DNA from: Oscillospiraceae bacterium
GTDB taxonomy: Bacteria; Bacillota; Clostridia; Oscillospirales; Oscillospiraceae
Direction: 5' to 3'
Length of the DNA: 5,863 bases
Assembly (NCBI GenBank): GCA_017378975.1
Contig: JAFNXT010000128.1
Span: 1 to 5,863 of the forward strand
Under the pieces are notes generated by a model. The model did not search any database. It worked only from the letters and a program-made list of their open reading frames with translations, and was not told the DNA's origin. Position numbers and translations under genes: made by a program. Positions 1 to 5,863 of this stretch are shown piece by piece (position 1 is the first letter of the stretch; every line of letters starts with the position of its first letter).

Positions 1-674
1 CCCATCATAGAACCGCCCCAACCGTCGGACAGGCCGGCCCGGAGGGACTGACGGATCAGAGCCTCAGCCAGGGAGGAGCAGCCCATATGGGTCATGTGCA
101 TGGACTGAGAAACTTCCCGGTCGATGGCGCGGGGGGTGATTTCAGCAGCTTCCCACAGCTTCTGGGTGTACTCGGGAGCGCGCTCGACGAAGCGCTGGGT
201 GCCGAAGGGCTTGCCGTACTCCATCAGGCCGATCTCAGCCATCTCGTGAGCCAGAGCGTAAATGTCCTTGCCTTCGGTCTCCACGCCCCATTCCTTGGCG
301 ATGCGGATCAGCTTCTCGGGATCCTTGACGGTGTAGTTGCCGCCCTCCCGGGTCTGATGCAGGGTGTGCATGATCTCACGACCGTGGTCGGAGTGGGCGG
401 CGGTGCCGCCAACAGTGAAGCGCAGGTAGTTACGGGCGACGATGCCGTGGACATCGCAGCCGCAGATGCCCCGGGGCGCCTTCTTGGTGATACGGCAGGG
501 ACCCATGGAGCAGATACGGCAGCAGGTGCCACCCTCGCCGAAGCCGCAATGAGGAGTCTGGTTCTTGGCGCGCTGCTGCCAGGTATCCGCGCCGACCTTG
601 GCGGCGGTCTCCAGCAGAGAATTGGTAGCGGCCTCCATCTCCTCGACGGTGGTAGTGAATGCCCAATCCTTCAA
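1..674 (-). CDS. cooS: Anaerobic Ni-Fe carbon monoxide dehydrogenase catalytic subunit, N-terminal part (3' end outside window)
   Basis: This enzyme family interconverts CO and CO2 in the cytoplasm at a Ni-Fe-S C-cluster, passing electrons through B- and D-clusters of a homodimer. The visible part is 224 codons, about the first third of a usual 620-680-residue chain. It shows the diagnostic cysteine block HCGFGEGGTCCRICSMGPCR at residues 42-61. C43 and C51 match the D-cluster ligands; C52, C55, C60 and C71 (in GICGCD) match the B-cluster. It also shows IVARN (78-82), AAHSDHGR (92-99) and DGWGGSMM (217-224), the last typical of monofunctional CooS rather than the acetyl-CoA-synthase partner. 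The loop between C60 and C71 looks about three residues shorter than in the CooS forms I recall. C-cluster ligands lie beyond the window. The start is TTG at 674-672, chosen because AGGAGG lies 8 nt upstream and no in-frame ATG precedes the motifs closely; Met13 is the next candidate but has no comparable site. It has its own promoter and is separated from the upstream gene by a terminator. Whether cooF, cooC or acs genes follow cannot be seen. Confidence 0.95.
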   Translation of the reverse strand, partial: MKDWAFTTTVEEMEAATNSLLETAAKVGADTWQQRAKNQTPHCGFGEGGTCCRICSMGPCRITKKAPRGICGCDVHGIVARNYLRFTVGGTAAHSDHGREIMHTLHQTREGGNYTVKDPEKLIRIAKEWGVETEGKDIYALAHEMAEIGLMEYGKPFGTQRFVERAPEYTQKLWEAAEITPRAIDREVSQSMHMTHMGCSSLAEALIRQSLRAGLSDGWGGSMM

Positions 675-682
675 AGTGATTT

Positions 683-688
683 CCTCCT
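683..688 (-). promoter_or_regulatory. Ribosome binding site of cooS
   Basis: AGGAGG on the minus strand, 8 nt before TTG at 674-672. A full-strength site at normal spacing is the main reason to accept the TTG start. Confidence 0.85.
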
Positions 689-725
689 AATAAAAGATTT
701 CCTATACTTAACAACGCATACGTGC

Positions 726-736
726 CCCATCATGGG
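726..736. promoter_or_regulatory. Dyad in the cooS leader, possible operator
   Basis: CCCAT and ATGGG form a perfect 5-bp inverted repeat around one central base. It lies about 15-25 nt downstream of the predicted cooS transcription start, a position where a bound repressor would block elongation. As RNA it could not fold well because the loop would be one base, so a protein site is the likelier reading if it is functional. It could also be chance; no known regulator consensus was recognised. Confidence 0.3.
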
Positions 737-757
737 AACACATACTGTTTCAGCATT

Positions 758-786
758 ATTCTACTAATTTTTTGCACGAAAGTCAA
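758..786 (-). promoter_or_regulatory. Sigma-A type promoter of cooS
   Basis: Reading the minus strand, the -35 is TTGACT (786-781), the spacer is exactly 17 bp (780-764, with a run of six A), and the -10 is TAGAAT (763-758). Each hexamer is five of six from consensus. The predicted transcription start is near 751, giving a leader of about 75 nt before the TTG start. The region is AT-rich against the G+C-rich surroundings. It is the only convincing promoter seen in the window and indicates that cooS is transcribed independently of the pgeF group. Confidence 0.8.
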
Positions 787-799
787 TGAACGTTTTGAC
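782..799. promoter_or_regulatory. Inverted repeat overlapping the cooS -35 box
   Basis: GTCAA and TTGAC arms of 5 bp are separated by 8 bp; on the minus strand the downstream arm is the -35 TTGAC itself. A palindromic AACGTT lies inside (789-794) but is offset by one base from the arm centre. An 18-bp dyad covering a -35 box is a plausible repressor or activator site. It does not match the FNR (TTGAT-N4-ATCAA), CRP or Rex patterns. The regulator is unknown. Confidence 0.35.
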
Positions 800-821
800 C
801 CAGATCCGGTCATTTTTCGGA

Positions 822-833
822 CCCCCCGGGGGG
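822..833. repeat. Perfect 12-bp C6G6 palindrome upstream of the cooS promoter
   Basis: Six C followed directly by six G (a seventh G at 834), centred about 42 bp upstream of the -35 box. It has no loop and is not followed by a T-run on the minus strand, so it is not a terminator. It could be a protein-binding site or a slippage-prone homopolymer pair. Confidence 0.4.
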
Positions 834-920
834 GATATTCGTATGATCTGTACAAGGTCCACGAGCGAGCCACATTCGTCCTCCCCACAGCGGATCCGTC
901 TGCAAAAAAGATCATAACGA

Positions 921-951
921 AAAGACCGTCCCGGGAGCCGGGACGGTCTTT
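921..951 (-). terminator. Intrinsic terminator after the CxxC lipoprotein gene
   Basis: A perfect 14-bp stem (AAAGACCGTCCCGG with its complement) closes a 3-nt loop. On the minus strand it begins 3 nt after the stop codon at 957-955, and the stem runs into TTTT, with a further T6 run about 8 nt later. The A-run before and T-run after make it potentially bidirectional, but no plus-strand gene needs it. It ends the pgeF group and insulates cooS from read-through. Confidence 0.9.
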
Positions 952-954
952 CAA

Positions 955-1371
955 TCAGTTATCGCAGTGGTAGCAATCGATCTTGCGGCCGCCCTTACAG
1001 CGCCAGCATTCCTGCCAGACCTTGCTGGTGTTGGGGCCGTCCAGACTGCCGGCGTAATTGGGAGCGGAATAGTACTCGTACTTACCGCCGTCACCGCCGC
1101 AGGCCGGACAATCGATCTTGCCGGTGTTGCGGCAATAGGCGCAGTCCCTGGGCCGGACCGCAGAGCCGCCCCAGCTCCCACCGTAGTCCGCACCGCTGTC
1201 CCCGTCGCTGTTGGGACCGATCTGCACGATCGGGATATCCCCGGTGTCCCGCATCCCGAAGATCGCCACACCTGCCACCGCCGCCGGCACACAGCCGGAC
1301 AGGCTCCCGGCCACCAGCGTCATCGCACAGGCCAGCGCCACGACACGGACCAAACCGGATCTTTTCAACAT
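955..1371 (-). CDS. Small secreted lipoprotein with DnaJ-like four-CxxC zinc-finger domain
   Basis: A 138-residue protein of no recognised named family. Residues 1-26 form a lipoprotein signal: a basic start (MLKRSG), a hydrophobic stretch, then LSGC with C27 as the lipidated cysteine. A short Ala/Val segment and a Gly/Ser/Asp-rich linker (about 40-72) follow. The C-terminal half carries four CxxC pairs: C77/C80, C88/C91, C122/C125 and C133/C136. The sequences CPACGGDGG and CWRCKGG resemble DnaJ CxxCxGxG repeats, and the last pair sits at the extreme C-terminus. Spacing of pairs 1-2 (7 residues between) and 3-4 (7 residues) is the same, suggesting two zinc sites or one duplicated unit. Export of a Cys-rich module is unusual; zinc or other metal binding and redox activity are both inference. 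ATG at 1371 is preferred because AAGGAG lies 10 nt before it; the GTG at 1380 is only 1 nt from that site. It lies 43 nt after the substrate-binding protein and is followed at once by a terminator, so it is the last gene of the group. Confidence 0.85.
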   Translation of the reverse strand: MLKRSGLVRVVALACAMTLVAGSLSGCVPAAVAGVAIFGMRDTGDIPIVQIGPNSDGDSGADYGGSWGGSAVRPRDCAYCRNTGKIDCPACGGDGGKYEYYSAPNYAGSLDGPNTSKVWQECWRCKGGRKIDCYHCDN

Positions 1372-1381
1372 GAAAGACACG

Positions 1382-1387
1382 CTCCTT
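1382..1387 (-). promoter_or_regulatory. Ribosome binding site of the CxxC lipoprotein gene
   Basis: AAGGAG on the minus strand, 10 nt before ATG at 1371 and only 1 nt before the in-frame GTG at 1380. The spacing decides for ATG. Confidence 0.7.
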
Positions 1388-1397
1388 TTCTATCTCT

Positions 1398-1418
1398 GTA
1401 AGGCCGGCTCCGCCTTAC
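1398..1418 (-). other. Intergenic hairpin spanning the substrate-binding protein stop codon
   Basis: GTAAGGC and GCCTTAC form a perfect 7-bp stem with a 7-nt loop; the upstream arm on the minus strand contains the TAA stop at 1417-1415. It is not followed by a T-run (the next bases are AGAGATAG), so it is not a standard terminator. It might stabilise the upstream mRNA or lower expression of the last gene. Confidence 0.45.
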
Positions 1419-2944
1419 TCCGTCTCTCCCACCGGTCCTTCCACCAGGATCTGATCCAGGGTCTTGTCCAGCCCATAGAAGAACACCTGATCCCTTGCCG
1501 GTGTCAGATCCGGGAACAGGCCCCGGTGGGTGTAGATGGCGTAGCTGCGGAACAGGACCGGCAGGATGTCGCCACGCTCCAGCACCTTGTTGTACAGGGT
1601 GGTGGCGTTTCCCTTGTTGGCCAGCATATCCAGACACATGCCGTAGGTGGTCTCGTCCGCGATCGCGCCGAAGCTCAGGCTCCCCTCCTCCTGATAGAAG
1701 GCCGAAAGGTCCATATCCGCCGTCAGTCGGGTCTGGCCCAGATACAGGTCGTACTGCCCCTCCTCCAGCGCCGTCCGGAACCCTTGCGCATCCAGCGCCG
1801 ACACCGTGACCTTCAGGCCACATTGCTCCAGACCGGCGGCGATGGACCTTGCCACCCGGAGCCGGACGCCGTCGTCCTTGTTCACCAGCAGGATCAGCTT
1901 CGGACCCTCCAGCCCGGCGGTGGTCACACCGTCGGCCAGCTTCTGGGGGTCGAAGGCGATCAGATCTGCCAAAGCTTCATCATAGGACGGATGGTCCGGG
2001 TCCACGGGCACCGTCACCGGCTGGGCGAAGCCTTTGTAGAACTCCCGGGCGATATGCTCCCGGTCGATGCCGTAGGCAAGACCCTGACGGATGCTCTTTT
2101 TCGACAGCACCTCGCTGTCCCGGTTCACGCCCAGATACAAAAACTGGCCGCTCTGGCTCTCCCACAGCTCGTGGTCGTTGTGGAAATCCACATAGCCCTC
2201 GTCACCGGGGGCCGTGACCACCAGACTCAGCTTCTGGGCCTCGAAGGCGTCCCGAAGGGCGGCGGGGTCCCCGGCATCCACCAGACGGATCTGCTCCGCG
2301 GTCACCGGGACGGAAGCGGCGCACCACCAGTCGGTCCGGCGGCGCAGGTCATCTCCGTCGAAATAGTACGGACCGGTACCCAGAGGGCGGTCCGTGCCGA
2401 TCTGGTCGGCCTTCAGGATCGGGATGTCCAGCAACAGGGGCAGGTCCTCACTGGGCTCCGACAACCGGATCACCACTTCCTCCCCTTCCTGAGAGATCTT
2501 CTCGATATGGGAGAACCGGCCGCCGTAGACCGGGCTCTTCCGGGCGGCCTTCAGGCTGGCCACCACATCGGCGGCGGTGACCTGCGTCCCATCGGAGAAG
2601 GTCGCGGCCTCCAGCCGGAAGGCATACTGCATCAGATCCGGCGACCGCCGGACTCCGGCACACAGGATCGGCACGGCATCGAAGTCCCTGTCCACGGCGA
2701 AGAGGCCCTGATAGACCAGACCGAACAGGGCCCGGTCCGTATAGTCGGTACAGCGCATGGGGTCCAGACTGTGGTCCGGATGGTACGCAAGGTACAGGAC
2801 CTGCTGGGTCACCACGGGATCCGTGGGGAGCTCCGGCCCATCGGGCACCAAGGCATCTCCGGTGGGGACGTAAGGCGACTCCTGTTTCCCACAACCGCAG
2901 AGCAACAACGCCACGCAGAGCATGGCCGCAAGGATCCTTCTCAC
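1415..2944 (-). CDS. ABC transporter substrate-binding lipoprotein, family 5 (oligopeptide/dipeptide/nickel type)
   Basis: A 509-residue extracytoplasmic solute-binding protein of the OppA/DppA/NikA family (SBP_bac_5), which delivers peptides, nickel chelates or other ligands to an ABC permease. Residues 1-17 are a lipoprotein signal (MRRILAAMLCVALLLCGC), with C18 lipidated; the Cys at the -2 position of the lipobox is uncommon. Family landmarks are VYQGLF (77-82), FSDGTQVTAADVVASL (116-131), LGTGPYYF (about 188-195) and YLGVNRD...SIRQGLAYGIDREHI (about 270-298). Length is normal. No permease or ATPase gene is adjacent, so it is an orphan or serves a transporter encoded elsewhere; the ligand cannot be read from sequence. 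GTG at 2944 is chosen because AGGAGG lies 7 nt before it and it leaves a clean signal peptide. Upstream in-frame starts would add pgeF-overlapping residues and bury the signal. GTGA overlaps the pgeF stop by 4 nt, indicating translational coupling. Confidence 0.93.
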   Translation of the reverse strand: MRRILAAMLCVALLLCGCGKQESPYVPTGDALVPDGPELPTDPVVTQQVLYLAYHPDHSLDPMRCTDYTDRALFGLVYQGLFAVDRDFDAVPILCAGVRRSPDLMQYAFRLEAATFSDGTQVTAADVVASLKAARKSPVYGGRFSHIEKISQEGEEVVIRLSEPSEDLPLLLDIPILKADQIGTDRPLGTGPYYFDGDDLRRRTDWWCAASVPVTAEQIRLVDAGDPAALRDAFEAQKLSLVVTAPGDEGYVDFHNDHELWESQSGQFLYLGVNRDSEVLSKKSIRQGLAYGIDREHIAREFYKGFAQPVTVPVDPDHPSYDEALADLIAFDPQKLADGVTTAGLEGPKLILLVNKDDGVRLRVARSIAAGLEQCGLKVTVSALDAQGFRTALEEGQYDLYLGQTRLTADMDLSAFYQEEGSLSFGAIADETTYGMCLDMLANKGNATTLYNKVLERGDILPVLFRSYAIYTHRGLFPDLTPARDQVFFYGLDKTLDQILVEGPVGETE

Positions 2945-3744
2945 AGATCCACCTCCTGACATACGATCACCGCCCCCTGAGAGCCCCGGAGCCCACCGGT
3001 GACCCGATGGGACCAGAACCGATGGCTCTGACACATGGTGCAGTCCCGGCTCACGTCGATGTGCGCCACACCGGCCCGGCGCAGGATCTGGGCGTTGATC
3101 TCTTTTAGGTCTACATAAAACTTTCCACCCTCAGCACGGATGCAGGGCTCCACTCCGGGACCCAGTGCCGCCCGGAGGGCATCGGGCACATCGGCATCGG
3201 TCTGGAAGCAACAGGGGCCGATGTTGGGACCGATCGCCGCCCGGAGATCTTCCGGCCGGGTGCCGAAGGCCGAGGTCATGGTCTCCACAGCCCGTGCGGC
3301 GATGGCGGAAGCGGTGCCCCGCCACCCGGCGTGGACCGCGCCCACGGCACCGGTCACCGGATCATGGAGCAGGATCGGGGTGCAGTCGGCAGTGAAGATC
3401 ACCAGCGCCGTGCCGGGCGTTGCCGTCACCAGCGCGTCACACTCCGGGAGCTCCGGCCCATACAGCCCGGCCCCGGCTTCCGCCGTCCCCACCACACGGA
3501 CGATATCCGTGTGGGTCTGATGAGAAAGCACCGCCCTCTTCGGGTCGAAACCGATCGCTCTCCCCAAAATATCATAGTTTTCAAGCACGTTCTCCCACCG
3601 GTCTCCCCGACGGATCCCGATGTTCATGCTCTCCAAATGTCCCCGACTCACGCCCCCATACCGGGTGGTGAAACCGTGCGACACCGAGATCCGGTCACTG
3701 ACCAGATACTCCAGGCTCCCGTTTTTGACTGTGTTGATGGACAT
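2941..3744 (-). CDS. pgeF: Peptidoglycan editing factor / purine nucleoside phosphorylase of the YfiH-YlmD-LACC1 family
   Basis: A 267-residue cytoplasmic enzyme of the family formerly called polyphenol oxidase or laccase-like. Characterised members phosphorylyse adenosine, inosine and methylthioadenosine and deaminate adenosine. The E. coli member is reported to keep serine from replacing the first alanine of peptidoglycan stem peptides. Seen here: GFTTRYGGVSRG (24-35), SHQTH with H75, TADCTPILLHDP with C121, AVHAGWRGT with H138, IGPNIGPCCF (171-180), DLKEIN, and a C-terminal CT..C...FWSHR (235-247). H75, C121 and H138 match the conserved His-Cys-His metal site, with the usual spacing. The start ATG at 3744 has AAAGGTGG 6 nt upstream. 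An in-frame ATG at 3783 would give 13 extra residues encoded largely by the repeat element and is rejected. It follows secA by 151 bp filled by the repeat; no good promoter was found there, so it may be read from the secA side. It overlaps the next gene by 4 nt. Confidence 0.94.
   Translation of the reverse strand: MSINTVKNGSLEYLVSDRISVSHGFTTRYGGVSRGHLESMNIGIRRGDRWENVLENYDILGRAIGFDPKRAVLSHQTHTDIVRVVGTAEAGAGLYGPELPECDALVTATPGTALVIFTADCTPILLHDPVTGAVGAVHAGWRGTASAIAARAVETMTSAFGTRPEDLRAAIGPNIGPCCFQTDADVPDALRAALGPGVEPCIRAEGGKFYVDLKEINAQILRRAGVAHIDVSRDCTMCQSHRFWSHRVTGGLRGSQGAVIVCQEVDL
2952..2957 (-). promoter_or_regulatory. Ribosome binding site of the substrate-binding protein, inside pgeF
   Basis: AGGAGG on the minus strand, 7 nt before GTG at 2944-2942. 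It lies within the last codons of pgeF (QEVDL-stop) and fixes the unusual GTG as the start. Confidence 0.85.
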
Positions 3745-3750
3745 AGTTCC

Positions 3751-3758
3751 CCACCTTT
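3751..3758 (-). promoter_or_regulatory. Ribosome binding site of pgeF, adjoining the repeat element
   Basis: AAAGGTGG on the minus strand, 6 nt before ATG at 3744. It begins only 4 nt from the last heptad of the repeat, so the pgeF leader is almost entirely repeat sequence. Confidence 0.7.
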
Positions 3759-3762
3759 GGAT

Positions 3763-3875
3763 AATGCAAAATGCAAAATGCATAATGCATAATTGAGGTG
3801 TCCCTTCGGGACAAATTTCAAATCATCCGCGTAGCGGATACATTCATTCTGCATTCTGCATTATGCATTATGCAT
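3763..3875. repeat. MITE-like palindromic element with heptad-repeat arms
   Basis: The element is 113 bp, AT-rich and non-coding. The left arm has four tandem 7-bp units (AATGCAA twice, then AATGCAT twice, 3763-3790). The right arm is the inverted counterpart (units of ATTCTGC twice, then ATTATGC twice, 3846-3873). Aligned over 30 bp (3764-3793 against 3875-3846 reversed), the arms match at 26 positions, and all four differences fall on the same last base of each heptad. Between the arms are two perfect hairpins with 6-bp stems and 3-nt loops: TGTCCC/GGGACA (3799-3813) and ATCCGC/GCGGAT (3825-3839). No transposase gene and no clear target duplication were seen. A non-autonomous repeat family or a folded RNA element is the best reading; copy number is unknown. 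Confidence 0.8.
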
Positions 3876-3876
3876 C

Positions 3877-3895
3877 GATCCCGATCACATCGGGA

Positions 3896-3897
<2 letters not shown>
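3877..3897 (-). other. Hairpin overlapping the secA stop codon, weak terminator candidate
   Basis: A perfect 9-bp stem (GATCCCGAT with its complement) with a 3-nt loop. The upstream arm on the minus strand includes two bases of the secA TGA (3898-3896). No T-run follows; the sequence passes directly into the heptad repeat. It may be a weak or factor-assisted terminator, an mRNA 3'-end stabiliser, or the outer part of the repeat element. Confidence 0.5.

Positions 3898-5863
<1,966 letters not shown>

Noticed and set aside
702..716. TTGTTAA on the minus strand in the cooS leader as a Rex site
   Set aside because: Only one half-site matches; the second half (TTAACAA after 4 bp) is absent.
87..767. 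226-codon open frame on the plus strand opposite cooS
   Set aside because: It mirrors the CO dehydrogenase coding region, where the minus strand carries an unmistakable cysteine-cluster block. The frame continues into the promoter region with no domain evidence.
722..973. Short plus-strand and minus-strand open frames (74-83 codons) in the gap between cooS and the CxxC lipoprotein gene
   Set aside because: They run through the terminator stem and the cooS promoter, lack ribosome binding sites and have no protein-like features.
1211..2959. 582-codon open frame on the plus strand opposite the substrate-binding protein gene
   Set aside because: It is antisense to a gene with signal peptide, family motifs, ribosome binding site and coupled start. 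Its own product shows no recognisable domain, and long antisense frames are common in G+C-rich coding DNA.
3745..3783. Upstream in-frame ATG extending pgeF by 13 residues
   Set aside because: The extra residues are encoded by heptad repeats and the leader. The ATG at 3744 has a good ribosome binding site and gives the usual family length and N-terminus.
3763..3875. CRISPR-like array from the tandem 7-bp units
   Set aside because: The units are 7 bp with no spacers between them and occur as two inverted blocks, which is not a CRISPR layout.
3763..3875. CATAAT hexamers in the heptads as -10 boxes for pgeF
   Set aside because: They recur by repetition and no -35-like hexamer was found at proper spacing, so no promoter can be supported.

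Overview
The window is a G+C-rich bacterial segment with every supportable gene on the minus strand. It most likely comes from an anaerobic Clostridia member, possibly Oscillospirales. That placement is inference. It rests on an anaerobic Ni-Fe carbon monoxide dehydrogenase, a SecA with the long NBD2 insertion I associate with Clostridia, strong AGGAGG-type ribosome binding sites, and use of TTG and GTG starts.

Layout in transcription order, from high to low coordinates. (1) 5863-3896 holds the C-terminal part of secA, cut by the window edge and ending in a cysteine zinc tail. (2) 3897-3745 is a non-coding gap. It starts with a perfect hairpin that overlaps the secA stop, followed by a 113-bp element made of two inverted arms of 7-bp repeats around two small hairpins. 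The element ends about 5 bp from the ribosome binding site of the next gene. (3) 3744-955 holds three genes reading the same way: pgeF (multicopper/LACC1-type purine nucleoside phosphorylase, peptidoglycan editing factor), a family-5 substrate-binding lipoprotein whose GTG start overlaps the pgeF stop by 4 nt, and a small lipoprotein with four CxxC pairs resembling a DnaJ zinc finger. A strong intrinsic terminator sits just past the last stop codon. (4) 954-675 is a regulatory gap with a near-consensus promoter (TTGACT, 17 bp, TAGAAT), several dyads and a leader of about 75 nt. (5) 674-1 holds the N-terminal third of a carbon monoxide dehydrogenase (cooS), starting at TTG and running off the window.

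How they fit together: secA is housekeeping export. The pgeF-led group is probably one transcription unit joining a cytoplasmic wall-quality or nucleoside enzyme to two surface lipoproteins. The link is shown by spacing and overlap, but its function is unknown. cooS is separately transcribed from its own promoter and belongs to CO or C1 redox metabolism. No phage, CRISPR, tRNA, rRNA or complete insertion sequence was seen. The parts least explained by known families are the CxxC lipoprotein and the heptad-armed repeat; neither by itself proves a new system.
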